Below are positions 15,727 through 23,260 of a DNA stretch of 64,000 bases, in pieces. The stretch spans positions 1-64,000 of the forward strand of contig JAHBAS020000007.1 of assembly GCA_018499965.2 (NCBI GenBank), written 5' to 3'. The position numbers and the translations under genes are program-made. Within the stretch, counting starts at the first letter, position 1; each line of letters opens with the position of its first letter. The notes beneath the pieces were generated by a model. The model saw nothing but the letters and a program-made list of their open reading frames with translations, was not told the DNA's origin and did no database searches. This DNA is from Candidatus Uhrbacteria bacterium (GTDB taxonomy: Bacteria > Patescibacteriota > Patescibacteriia > 2-12-FULL-60-25).

Positions 15727-16395
15727 CTACAAGCCTTTTCCGATTCTCAATTCGACTAATATCATTTCTGCAAGTGAAGGCGAGCCTTCCCGAAGGCATC
15801 CTGATGTAATTTCTTTCATGACAGGCAAGTGTGCTCCCGGATAGATATTTACGCCGTACCCCTCTATCACGAGCAATTCAAAAAGCGCGAGTTCTTCAAT
15901 TTGATAAAACTTAGAGTGGCGACGAGCGCTTGCGGTATGCAAGTGCGTTACTGATTTTCGTTCAAGGAATGCATTGACACCTTCCTCGATGAAACGTTGA
16001 AAAATGAGGTCAGTCTCCCATAGCTTTTCAAATGCATCAACGCGTTCTCGAAACGGTGACTCTCGACATAATTCGGCGGCTGATAAAATTTTAACATGGG
16101 AAAGATCGAGGGAATCAAGAAGCTTGCGAATGCGACGAATGCGAAGTTTTCCTTCCTCTACTGCGATATCTAAAGCGCGTTGTTCGGTTACGTCCTGTTG
16201 ATCTTCGATATTATGACGATGAAAGTAGTCTCCGATGACGATGTCGAAACTTGATACATGGTTACGGGTCCATTCTATAATCTCGCGTAATCGAGCAGTT
16301 GAAGCCGATGTATTATTACTTAGACTTATACTGATATACCCACGGCTCGTGCGCAACAGATTTTCTTTTTCTGCCGGGAAAATAGTAACAAGCAT
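15727..16395 (-). CDS. tRNA-dependent cyclodipeptide synthase (AlbC/CDPS family)
   Basis: CDPSs take two aminoacyl-tRNAs and join their amino acids into a cyclic dipeptide by a ping-pong mechanism through an acyl-serine. 222 residues, close to the family size. Compared from memory with AlbC: YISISLSNNTS (20-30) aligns with the nucleophile loop GISAGNS, making S24 the nucleophile and N27 the AlbC N40 equivalent; a basic helix (KLRIRRIRK, 83-91) fits the tRNA-binding helix; FYQIEELALF (163-172) gives Y164 and E168, matching AlbC Y178 and E182; Y185 in NIYPG matches Y202, but with P next to it as in the XYP subfamily. No oxidase, methyltransferase or P450 partner lies beside it. It is convergent with tRNA-Arg. 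Product unknown. Confidence 0.8.
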   Translation of the reverse strand: MLVTIFPAEKENLLRTSRGYISISLSNNTSASTARLREIIEWTRNHVSSFDIVIGDYFHRHNIEDQQDVTEQRALDIAVEEGKLRIRRIRKLLDSLDLSHVKILSAAELCRESPFRERVDAFEKLWETDLIFQRFIEEGVNAFLERKSVTHLHTASARRHSKFYQIEELALFELLVIEGYGVNIYPGAHLPVMKEITSGCLREGSPSLAEMILVELRIGKGL

Positions 16396-16595
16396 ACGCT
16401 TGTGTAAGCATATAGCAGCGTATGGTCTGAATCAAATGAAGAAAAGAACGAAGGAGATCTGGATAGAAGGTTCGAAAAGAAATCCGTATGGATTTTATGT
16501 AAGTTAGACTTGACGCATCGTATGCTTTATGTAAAGCTGATGGCATCGCGATGAGCAAGTTGATTCGCGTGCAAAGTCAAAAAAGAAGGTGGTCC

Positions 16596-16949
16596 ATGAA
16601 ACGTTTTTTTGCAGCGTTAGGTGTCACGGCGGTAGGTATCTCGTTGTTCGGCTTTCTTCCTCCGTCTCAGGTTCCGGTTGATAGAGAGGCGCGGGAAAAG
16701 TGGGAAGAAAAAGAGAGGTTAAGAGTCGTTCAAGAAGGACAAAATGAGCAAGCGTCTCGACAGGCACTCCTTCAAACTAAAGCGAATGAAGTCGTAAGCG
16801 TCATTCAGTACATTGAGGATACGCGAACAAGTCCGCATCTCTGCTTCGCGTATATTTGGTCAGGTTCTCCTGACGGTGGTCCAGGCTTTGCACATGTTCC
16901 GTGTGAAGCGATTCCGCCAGGGCTGCTGACGAAGGCAGAGGTGAAGTGA
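16596..16949 (+). CDS. Small secreted protein with charged helix
   Basis: 117 residues from the ATG at 16596, chosen because GAAGGTGG lies just before it; an in-frame ATG at 16551 would add 15 residues. A signal-like hydrophobic segment (residues 4-23) is followed by a strongly charged helix rich in E/K/R/Q and a C-terminal part with two cysteines (HLCFAYIW and HVPCEAIPP). Function unknown. Its own terminator follows. Confidence 0.65.
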   Translation: MKRFFAALGVTAVGISLFGFLPPSQVPVDREAREKWEEKERLRVVQEGQNEQASRQALLQTKANEVVSVIQYIEDTRTSPHLCFAYIWSGSPDGGPGFAHVPCEAIPPGLLTKAEVK

Positions 16950-16984
16950 GCACGTGTGTCGTCTACTTAGGCAGATCGCTGCCT

Positions 16985-17021
16985 CCCGCCGTATCAGGAG
17001 ATATGGCGGGTTTGTTTTTTT
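16985..17021 (+). terminator. Terminator of the small secreted protein gene
   Basis: CCCGCCGTATC pairs with GATATGGCGGG, tail TTTGTTTTTTT. Confidence 0.9.
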
Positions 17022-17117
17022 AGATGATCTGTTGTAATTTCACGTGCGTGAATGCTGGGTGAAGACTTGGCTTCATTCGCACCCTATAAAAGAAAAGACA
17101 CCGAAAGGGCCAGGATC

Positions 17118-18215
17118 ATGGATGAAGTTCGTCGTTTTTCGTGTTATCGAGACGGTGAAGTCATCACCGCCGATGGGAAAATGGTTCGATTTACGTGCGC
17201 TCCCGAGGACGTGGAAAAGGTGCGCGATTTTTTCGCCACCCACGTTCGGAGCATCGAAAGGACATTAACCGGTCGCATTCGGGACTTGGAAGGAAGGGGG
17301 CATGGGTATTCGCGATACGACATCGTTCAGCATAAGTATGCCGGTGGCGGAAGCGGGTACATCCAGGTTCTTGAAATCAGGAATCCTCCGGACGGGCGAT
17401 GGGGTTTCGTGATCGAGATGTTCGACGGCTGGGCCGGAACGATGTTTACGGAATGGGATACGATCGAACAGGCATGCGCGGCGTATGAAGCTTATTGGGG
17501 AACGCGTGACCTTCAAGAGAAGCTCCCGACATTGGAGGGGTTTCGTCGCCAAGTGAATTGCGGCGTACTCACTCCCTGGTTTTTAGCCATTGGAAATGAA
17601 CAGCTTGTTGGCGACTACACGTTTCCACATGACTTGCAGGATGATCCGGTGTTCCGTTTTGGAAAACGATTCGTCGTGACGGATTTCGAAGGCGTTCCGG
17701 CGATCAAGTCCTGCATGGGAACGCGTTTCATCAAGCGCATGACAGGTTCGTATCCTCAACGGGAGGAGGTGTATCGCCTCGTGTACTGGGATGATGGAAG
17801 CGTATGGGATGATCGCAGTTCTTCGTCAAAGCGACCTCGTCCGCTCCACGGAGGTGAGCTATGGATCACGGAAGCCTTGCGGAAGTTCATGCATATCCTC
17901 GCAGGAAAAGGGACAGAGCTTCGTATTGATTTCACGAACGGGGACCGTTTCACTGGAAAGCTTAATAGGCCCAAACAATGCACGCATCATCTGGAAGGTC
18001 GTTACTTCGTCGTTGTACGGGTAAAGGGAAAGAATACGTACAACGAAGGATGGGTAGACTTCAAACCCACAGTTGAACTTCCAAACGTCGCGCAATACGT
18101 CGCTCATCTCGCGCGAGAGAAAGGAACGGAAATCGAATATCTGGAAGTGAAACAGTATCAAACGCAACAAGGAGGGAAGAAGTGGCCCGGTGTCTTTTTT
18201 TCTCCGACGCCGTAA
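17118..18215 (+). CDS. Hypothetical protein (365 aa)
   Basis: No family recognised. I start at 17118 because TATAAA (17085-17090) and AAAGGG precede that ATG in the right order; an ATG at 17052 would lie upstream of the -10 box. The protein is soluble, Trp/Tyr/Phe-rich, with no signal peptide, membrane helix or repeat. Two stretches with short beta-like segments (around 100-150 and 260-320) suggest separate domains. A strong terminator follows. Confidence 0.75.
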   Translation: MDEVRRFSCYRDGEVITADGKMVRFTCAPEDVEKVRDFFATHVRSIERTLTGRIRDLEGRGHGYSRYDIVQHKYAGGGSGYIQVLEIRNPPDGRWGFVIEMFDGWAGTMFTEWDTIEQACAAYEAYWGTRDLQEKLPTLEGFRRQVNCGVLTPWFLAIGNEQLVGDYTFPHDLQDDPVFRFGKRFVVTDFEGVPAIKSCMGTRFIKRMTGSYPQREEVYRLVYWDDGSVWDDRSSSSKRPRPLHGGELWITEALRKFMHILAGKGTELRIDFTNGDRFTGKLNRPKQCTHHLEGRYFVVVRVKGKNTYNEGWVDFKPTVELPNVAQYVAHLAREKGTEIEYLEVKQYQTQQGGKKWPGVFFSPTP

Positions 18216-18236
18216 CGAAGGAGGTTCGTCTCAAGA

Positions 18237-18277
18237 GCCGTGGATTGTCCAAATAAGGATGGTCCACGGCGTTTTCG
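18237..18277 (+). terminator. Terminator of the 365-residue protein gene
   Basis: GCCGTGGA pairs with TCCACGGC around an 18-base loop; tail GTTTTCG. Confidence 0.7.
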
Positions 18278-18368
18278 TAGATCGAAAAGTTGACGTTTTT
18301 TGCTAAAAGGCGTTTGCTATAGGGGTAACGGTTGGTTGTTATCGCCGTTCTTTTGAAAGGGTTGGCTT

Positions 18369-18632
18369 ATGCAGGAAGTACGGAAAATACCAAAGGTTCC
18401 TTTGCCGATGCCGAATGATCAGACGGATCCATATCTCGTAGAGGGATCAGACCGATCCGTCAAAGACGCTTCGCGCGCTCGTCGAGATTTTTCGTATACG
18501 GTTCTCTTGTCCCCAAAGGGAGATCTCTATCAGCAAGCTCGTACGGCGATCATCGCGAAGCTTGGTCATGGGGATTTCGTGATCAAGAAGATTCTCCTCA
18601 TGGGCTCTGCTCCTGGTACTCGTCCCCGTTGA
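18369..18632 (+). CDS. Small hypothetical protein (87 aa)
   Basis: AAAGGG 8 bases before the ATG supports this start. The N-terminal half is Pro/Asp/Ser-rich and probably disordered; residues 43-80 could form a compact alpha/beta unit (FSYTVLLSPKG, then a helix and VIKKILLMG). Unknown function. It has its own terminator, so it is likely a monocistronic gene. Confidence 0.55.
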   Translation: MQEVRKIPKVPLPMPNDQTDPYLVEGSDRSVKDASRARRDFSYTVLLSPKGDLYQQARTAIIAKLGHGDFVIKKILLMGSAPGTRPR

Positions 18633-18680
18633 CCCCTGGGCCCGATCGTTATTCGGGTTCGGGGGTCGCTTATTTTTTTA
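18631..18680 (+). terminator. Terminator of the 87-residue protein gene
   Basis: GACCCC...GGGGGTC with inner CCCGA/TCGGG pairing; tail GCTTATTTTTTTA. Confidence 0.85.
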
Positions 18681-18691
18681 GCCGCATCTCA

Positions 18692-18720
18692 TTGACTTCC
18701 TCTCAGAAAGATCCTACGCT
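18692..18720 (+). promoter_or_regulatory. Promoter of the SPFH gene
   Basis: TTGACT (18692-18697), 17 bases, TACGCT (18715-18720), then 8 bases to the ATG at 18729: a leaderless arrangement. Confidence 0.65.
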
Positions 18721-18728
18721 CCTCCTAT

Positions 18729-19475
18729 ATGGAAATCTTTTTTTCTCTCCTTCCGTTCGCGATCGTGCTCCTTATTGCGTCCATCCGTCAGGTGAACCAA
18801 TATGAGCGTGGCGTGAAGTTTACCTTCGGTCGCTATACCAAGCTCGTTGAGCCAGGGTGGCGACTTGTGTTCCCGGTGATCCAATCCATGCGAAAAGTAG
18901 ACGTTCGCATCAAAGCCACGGATGTACCGGATCAGGAAGCGATTACGCGCGACAACGTGAGCTGCCGCATTAACGCGGTCATCTACTATCGCATCGTAGA
19001 TGCGGGCAAGGCTGTGCTCGAAGTGGAAAACGTTTGGTACGCCGTGAACCAGCTCGCGCAGACGACCATGCGAAACGTGGTCGGTCAGCTCGCCTTGGAT
19101 GAACTCCTTTCCCAGCGCGACCAGGCATCCCTTCGCATCCGTGAAATCATCGAACAGGACGCGATCGCCTGGGGTCTCGACGTGTCGAACGTAGAATTGA
19201 AAGACATTACGCTTCCAGAAGATATGAAGCGAACGATCGGTAAGCAGGCCGAAGCCGAGCGCGAACGTCGTGCGGTGATCATCAATTCCGAGGGAGAAGT
19301 CGTTGCCGCCGAGAACCTCAGAAAAGCCGCGGATATCCTAGCTTCTTCATCCGGCGCGCTTCATCTCCGTACGCTCAACTCCATCAACGATATCTCATCG
19401 GATCAATCCAATACCGTCGTTTTCGCCGTTCCATTGGAGGTCTTGAAGGCTTTTGAGAACTGGTCGAAGAAATAG
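18729..19475 (+). CDS. SPFH/band 7 (slipin-stomatin) membrane protein
   Basis: 248 residues. One N-terminal membrane helix (2-20) is followed by a band 7 domain: NQYERGVKFTFGRY, EPGWRLVFPVIQ and IAWGLDVSNVELKDI are slipin hallmarks. A charged helical segment (about 175-200) would drive oligomerisation. Slipins scaffold membrane microdomains and are often paired with an NfeD-type protease partner, which is not next to this gene. It has its own promoter and terminator. Confidence 0.93.
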   Translation: MEIFFSLLPFAIVLLIASIRQVNQYERGVKFTFGRYTKLVEPGWRLVFPVIQSMRKVDVRIKATDVPDQEAITRDNVSCRINAVIYYRIVDAGKAVLEVENVWYAVNQLAQTTMRNVVGQLALDELLSQRDQASLRIREIIEQDAIAWGLDVSNVELKDITLPEDMKRTIGKQAEAERERRAVIINSEGEVVAAENLRKAADILASSSGALHLRTLNSINDISSDQSNTVVFAVPLEVLKAFENWSKK

Positions 19476-19490
19476 TTCCAAAGTCTTAAA

Positions 19491-19521
19491 GAAAAAGATC
19501 CGTAGTAACGGGTCTTTTTCT
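19491..19521 (+). terminator. Terminator of the SPFH gene
   Basis: GAAAAAGATCCGT pairs with ACGGGTCTTTTTC around AGTA, tail TTTTC. Confidence 0.85.
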
Positions 19522-19553
19522 TTTCTCTCAACCTATCTACACTGGATAGATCT

Positions 19554-19880
19554 ATGTCCCATACGCTCTCTAAGATTCAAACTCTTGTGATGGAAGTCGC
19601 AAAAGAAAAAGGATTCGGCACAAAGCCGGAAGAAGTAAATGTCGGTGAGAAAATCGCCCTTATCCACTCGGAGGTTTCCGAAGCCTATGAGGCCTATCGC
19701 CATAAGAACATGGACGGGGAGGACGGGTTCCGCGAAGAGCTCGGAGATGTCGTTCAGCGCATTCTTCATCTCGCCGGTATTTTTGGAATCGATCTTGAAG
19801 CCGAAATCGTAAGAAAGATCGAAGAAAATAAAGGGCGAGAATGGAAGTGGGGCGGTATGAATGAAGGGCACGTGTCATGA
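19554..19880 (+). CDS. MazG-like nucleotide pyrophosphohydrolase
   Basis: 108 residues of the all-alpha NTP-PPase (MazG/iMazG) fold. The metal-binding ExxE...ExxD pattern is visible: HSEVSEAYEAYR then REELGDVVQRILHLAG. Such enzymes hydrolyse (d)NTPs, often damaged ones, to NMP and PPi. TACACT ends 10 bases before the ATG and no Shine-Dalgarno is seen. Substrate not predictable. Confidence 0.88.
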   Translation: MSHTLSKIQTLVMEVAKEKGFGTKPEEVNVGEKIALIHSEVSEAYEAYRHKNMDGEDGFREELGDVVQRILHLAGIFGIDLEAEIVRKIEENKGREWKWGGMNEGHVS

Positions 19881-19892
19881 GTTTGCGTATCC

Positions 19893-19921
19893 TTGTCTCT
19901 AATCCCGAATCGCCGTACACT
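19893..19921 (+). promoter_or_regulatory. Promoter of the lipoprotein gene at 19930
   Basis: TTGTCT (19893-19898), 17 bases, TACACT (19916-19921), then 8 bases to the ATG: leaderless arrangement. Confidence 0.6.
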
Positions 19922-19929
19922 CTTTTTAT

Positions 19930-20583
19930 ATGAAGCGAATACTCACATTTCTCGTTCTCGGAGCTCTCTTTGGCGCGGGCTGCACGAAACCGATTTCAAG
20001 GCCCGCGATACCTTCTCCTGGAACGGGGTCCACATCGACGTCTGGCGAAGAAACGGGTCGGGTTCCAGCTTCATGGAATACCGCGAATATTTCCGTTGGC
20101 GAGGCGATTGTCCATATGTTATTCCCCGGATCATTCGTGATGACCAATACGAATAGCGATGGGCAGGTGATGAACGTGGACATGGGGACGGCGGTCGAGA
20201 AGCCGGGTGAGCGTTCCGTGCCAGGACGATCGATGCGCATCTTCGTGGTCGACCCTCAGGACCAGCGCATGCGCGACTGCGTATTTTCCGAAAACGAGTG
20301 GACCGCGGGTCGTGCACCGGAGATGAAGACGAATCTAACGTTCGGAACGTCAAAGCTCTCTTTCTGCGAATCGAGCGAGCAGGAAGGCGCGGCGGGGAAT
20401 CGGTACTCGGTCTACACGTATACCACCCCAATCGGCGGGCAAATCCTCGTGTTGGAATTCACGGTGCACTCCGTGGTATGTGAAAACTTCGAGCGCCCGG
20501 AAGAACAATGCGTAAGCTTCGACGAAGCCCGGGATACGGCGATTTTCCCGGATATCCTCTCACGTATCACCGTGGAGGAATAA
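19930..20583 (+). CDS. Predicted lipoprotein of unknown function
   Basis: 217 residues. The lipobox LFGAGC puts the lipidated cysteine at residue 18; a Ser/Thr/Pro/Gly linker of about 25 residues follows, then a beta-rich outside domain with three cysteines (DCVFSE, SFCESS, VVCENF plus EQCVSF) that could pair as disulfides. No known domain recognised. It is a likely substrate of the signal peptidase II encoded at 5162. Confidence 0.8.
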   Translation: MKRILTFLVLGALFGAGCTKPISRPAIPSPGTGSTSTSGEETGRVPASWNTANISVGEAIVHMLFPGSFVMTNTNSDGQVMNVDMGTAVEKPGERSVPGRSMRIFVVDPQDQRMRDCVFSENEWTAGRAPEMKTNLTFGTSKLSFCESSEQEGAAGNRYSVYTYTTPIGGQILVLEFTVHSVVCENFERPEEQCVSFDEARDTAIFPDILSRITVEE

Positions 20584-20587
20584 GATC

Positions 20588-20616
20588 TTGCCAAAATCGT
20601 CTGAATCCCGTATGAT
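20588..20616 (+). promoter_or_regulatory. Promoter of tRNA-His
   Basis: TTGCCA (20588-20593), 17 bases, TATGAT (20611-20616). The leader before the tRNA (about 100 bases) contains two hairpins, AGGAC/GTCCT and the palindrome CGCCTTAAGGCG. Confidence 0.65.
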
Positions 20617-20722
20617 CCCTTCGCTTTCGGGTGTATTTTGCAGACAACTAAGAGGAGGCTTTTAGCGAAATGCGTCAGGACCCTGTGTCCTCCGCCTTAA
20701 GGCGCTACGCCCTTCTTCCCAT

Positions 20723-20797
20723 GGTGACCATGGTGTAGAGGCAACACAGCGGGTTGTGGTCCCGTTATCATGGGTTCGATTCCCATTGGTCACCCCA
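20723..20797 (+). tRNA. tRNA-His (anticodon GTG)
   Basis: GTGACCA pairs with TGGTCAC; an extra 5' G (20723) faces C73, the identity pair of histidine tRNAs. Anticodon loop TTGTGGT contains GTG; T arm ATGGG-TTCGATT-CCCAT. CCA is encoded and ends at 20797. Confidence 0.93.
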
Positions 20798-20798
20798 T

Positions 20799-20830
20799 AA
20801 AAAACCCCTCGATTATTCGAGGGGTTTTTT
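20799..20830. terminator. Terminator of tRNA-His
   Basis: AAAAAACCCCTCGA pairs with TCGAGGGGTTTTTT. The stop codon of the convergent minus-strand gene (20813) lies inside it. Confidence 0.9.
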
Positions 20831-21406
20831 ATTTAATTCTTCTCTAAACTCCTGAACAGCATCCATCTCTTGTGAGCGCCAACTCTCTGTTACGCTAATG
20901 ACTTTTTTGAGCACAGGATCTTGATTCTCGCTTAGTTGAAAAAAGAATATATAGGGCTCTTCTCCTCCAATTTTGTCTCCTTTAATATAAACATTTGATA
21001 CAGCGAGTATCCCTATATAACCGTCTAAATCTTTATACGCTAACGGTTCACTAAATCTAGGTGGCGAAATCAATGCGTTCTGTAGAGCCTCAACCTTTTT
21101 CAGGTATTCATCCTTCTCTTCTTGGCTTTCTGCTTTTGCTATCTGATTTTCATAAAATTCTTTTCGCTTATCACGATACGCCGTCCCGTAAAAACTTCTT
21201 ATCGCTTCATGGATCTCTTCTTTTTGATCCTCATTCAAGTTGATCGTACTGATCCCTTTTTCAGCGAGCTCTTTTGTATTTCTGTAAAAGTAATCCTGAT
21301 CTGTTTTGTTTTGATTCCTGACCAATCCGGTGTTGATTTTCATAGCTAAAATGATCAACACGAGCGTGTACAAACATGCGAATAATAAAAATTTTATTTT
21401 TTTCAT
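20813..21406 (-). CDS. Membrane-anchored protein of unknown function, AT-rich
   Basis: 197 residues from the ATG at 21406, chosen because it begins directly with a membrane anchor (MKKIKFLLFACLYTLVLIILAMK, here residues 1-22 approximately); an upstream start would put 23 polar residues before it. A charged helical section (about 55-110) and a compact C-terminal domain follow. Base composition is visibly more AT-rich than its neighbours, which may mean later acquisition. No family recognised. Confidence 0.7.
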   Translation of the reverse strand: MKKIKFLLFACLYTLVLIILAMKINTGLVRNQNKTDQDYFYRNTKELAEKGISTINLNEDQKEEIHEAIRSFYGTAYRDKRKEFYENQIAKAESQEEKDEYLKKVEALQNALISPPRFSEPLAYKDLDGYIGILAVSNVYIKGDKIGGEEPYIFFFQLSENQDPVLKKVISVTESWRSQEMDAVQEFREELNKKPLE

Positions 21407-21595
21407 ATCGTCCAGTTGGATGATTAATGAAAGCCGTTCTTTTTCTTTTATACATGAGCCTGGTGTATTTTTCAATTAAGCTCGAATAGGGAGCTGAACC
21501 ACTCACGACACAATAAGTGTCTTCCTCGTCCCAAAAGGCGGGGATTTTTGTATACCTCTAACGGGATTGAAAACCAGGTGCTACGATAGGTTGAT

Positions 21596-21964
21596 ATGAG
21601 CATCGAAAAACCAATTTCAGAGTCATCGGAGGGTGCGTCATCTGGGGCAGAAGGGGTTGAGAATCCTGATCCGAAGGGCGAGAAAACTGATAAGGAAAGG
21701 CAAGCCGAGGCAGAACAGCGGTGCCGCGAATGGTTTATCGAGGATTTTGTGGCGAGTTCAAACCTGGAACCCGAAGAGCGGGTTTTTGTGACGCGATATA
21801 TCCAAACGCATCACGGAGTATGGATTCAGTACGATGGAAAAGACGTTCGTGTTGAAGATGATGACGTATGGATCAAAGATAATAGTTTAATGGTGATCTT
21901 TACGGTCTTCGATGAAGAGCGGAAGATCCGTGAAATTGAGGTGGAGATCCCACTCTCGGAATAG
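21596..21964 (+). CDS. Acidic hypothetical protein (122 aa)
   Basis: The first 40 residues are Ser/Gly/Glu-rich and probably disordered. Residues 45-122 look like a small alpha/beta domain (WFIEDFVASS, then beta-like VWIQYDGKDVRVEDDDVWI). TACGAT ends 8 bases before the ATG, so the transcript may be leaderless. The next gene starts one base after its stop, so the two are cotranscribed. Function unknown. Confidence 0.65.
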   Translation: MSIEKPISESSEGASSGAEGVENPDPKGEKTDKERQAEAEQRCREWFIEDFVASSNLEPEERVFVTRYIQTHHGVWIQYDGKDVRVEDDDVWIKDNSLMVIFTVFDEERKIREIEVEIPLSE

Positions 21965-21965
21965 T

Positions 21966-22193
21966 ATGAACGAATACCAAGCCACGTTGAAAGAAGTAAC
22001 GGACATGTTTGAGTCTTGCGGATGCGAGACGGACGTAGCGACCCCGTCGTCTTCCCAAGTCCTTTTAACCGTCAAAGGGGCTGTTTCGATGTGTCCGCCT
22101 GCGATTTTTGAGGAACATGTTGAAAAAGCCAAGGAGTTGATGCAGTCCGCACATCCAGGGGTTGCATTCGATGTTGAAGTGAAAGAGGAGTAG
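21966..22193 (+). CDS. Small hypothetical protein (75 aa)
   Basis: The start at 21966, one base after the previous stop, is preferred over an in-frame start 54 bases earlier that would overlap it. Sequence suggests a ferredoxin-like alpha/beta mini-domain: a helix, SSSQVLLTVKGAVSMCP, a helix, then VAFDVEVKEE. Two cysteines (CGC) sit at residues 18-20 and another at 43. No family recognised. Confidence 0.6.
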   Translation: MNEYQATLKEVTDMFESCGCETDVATPSSSQVLLTVKGAVSMCPPAIFEEHVEKAKELMQSAHPGVAFDVEVKEE

Positions 22194-22230
22194 TGTTGTT
22201 TTTCCAAAAATTGATCTATCATCTATCCAT

Positions 22231-22539
22231 ATGAAAACATGTATCACGTGCGGCATGCCGCTTGAAGGCGAGCATGCAGGAGATATCGGTCTCGAAACTC
22301 CGGAGGGCTTGGTATGCATCCACGATATCGTAGATGGGCAAATCAAAAAGCCCGAAGATGTTTTTGAAGGCGGTGTACGATTTTTCCTTTCGATCAATGC
22401 AGGGGACCGTGATCTTGCGGAGCGCATTACGCGCAAGAACATGAATTCCCTTCCATACTGGAAGAGCCATCCTTGCGAGGCCTTGAACGGTCCGGAGGCG
22501 ACGGATGAAGAATTCCAGGCGGTCTTGGCGAAGATGTAA
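22231..22539 (+). CDS. Putative zinc-ribbon protein (102 aa)
   Basis: Begins with CITCGMPL and a second CxH motif (VCIHDIVDG), a pattern found in small 'putative zinc ribbon' proteins. The C-terminal half is helical with a conserved-looking HPCEALNG. Upstream, TATCAT ends 8 bases before the ATG, so probably leaderless. A hairpin terminator follows. Role unknown. Confidence 0.7.
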   Translation: MKTCITCGMPLEGEHAGDIGLETPEGLVCIHDIVDGQIKKPEDVFEGGVRFFLSINAGDRDLAERITRKNMNSLPYWKSHPCEALNGPEATDEEFQAVLAKM

Positions 22540-22557
22540 GAAGCTTTTTAGAAAATA

Positions 22558-22588
22558 TCCGACCTCGCAAGGGGTCGGATTTTGGTTT
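22558..22588 (+). terminator. Terminator of the zinc-ribbon gene
   Basis: TCCGACC pairs with GGTCGGA around TCGCAAGG; tail TTTTGGTTT. Confidence 0.75.
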
Positions 22589-22603
22589 AGACTGATTGGA
22601 GAT

Positions 22604-23248
22604 ATGTATAACCATGAAATCCTGGGGCTAGGAGGCGAACGGGTTGTCCGTCCGGATCCTGTTCATCCTGATACGTGGGTTCGAAAGGAAAAGCGCGACG
22701 GACAAGAGCAGCCTTTGCGTGAGGTAAAGGCGGGTTTTTATCTTACGAAAATCCTTCACCTTCTCTATCCGGAGAACGTCCCTGATGTCCATCAGGCGAG
22801 CGGACATGTGCTCGTGGCAGAGAGAAAAGATTTAGGGCCGGATCATGCGTTATTGAATGAAGAAGTTCGTCGATATGAAGAGGGTGAGGATGTCTCGGAG
22901 GATTTTCGAAAGCAGACGGCTCTTGCGAAGCAACGGCTTTTAGAGGATTCGCGAGTCCGTGAGGTTATCCGTATGTTTGAGCAATGCGGCGTCTCCATTG
23001 ATGATGCCGCAGTTAATTTTGGAGTGGATCAAAATGGAAATGCAATTTACGTTGATGCCTTTGAACCATGGCGAGAACAGAAGGGTAATTCGCTGAAGCC
23101 GGGGTACGATACGCAGGCCTTGCGTCAAGCTATTATGGCGATTGAAGATGATGTGAAGCAAAAAAGCGGTCTTCATTGGCTGGATCGTTTGGATCATCTC
23201 TTCGCCGAGGAAGAACATGAACGTCGCGAAGGACATTTGGATGCGTAA
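22604..23248 (+). CDS. Hypothetical protein (214 aa)
   Basis: The ATG at 22604 is chosen because the terminator of the previous gene lies just upstream; an in-frame start at 22505 would run through it. TAGACT ends 10 bases upstream. The sequence opens with GLGGERVVRPDP, includes VLVAERKDL and FGVDQNGNAIYVDAFEPW, and is charged and soluble. There is a faint resemblance to protein-kinase-like folds but the catalytic motifs are not clear, so I leave it unassigned. Confidence 0.7.
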   Translation: MYNHEILGLGGERVVRPDPVHPDTWVRKEKRDGQEQPLREVKAGFYLTKILHLLYPENVPDVHQASGHVLVAERKDLGPDHALLNEEVRRYEEGEDVSEDFRKQTALAKQRLLEDSRVREVIRMFEQCGVSIDDAAVNFGVDQNGNAIYVDAFEPWREQKGNSLKPGYDTQALRQAIMAIEDDVKQKSGLHWLDRLDHLFAEEEHERREGHLDA

Positions 23249-23260
23249 AACGTCATAGAT

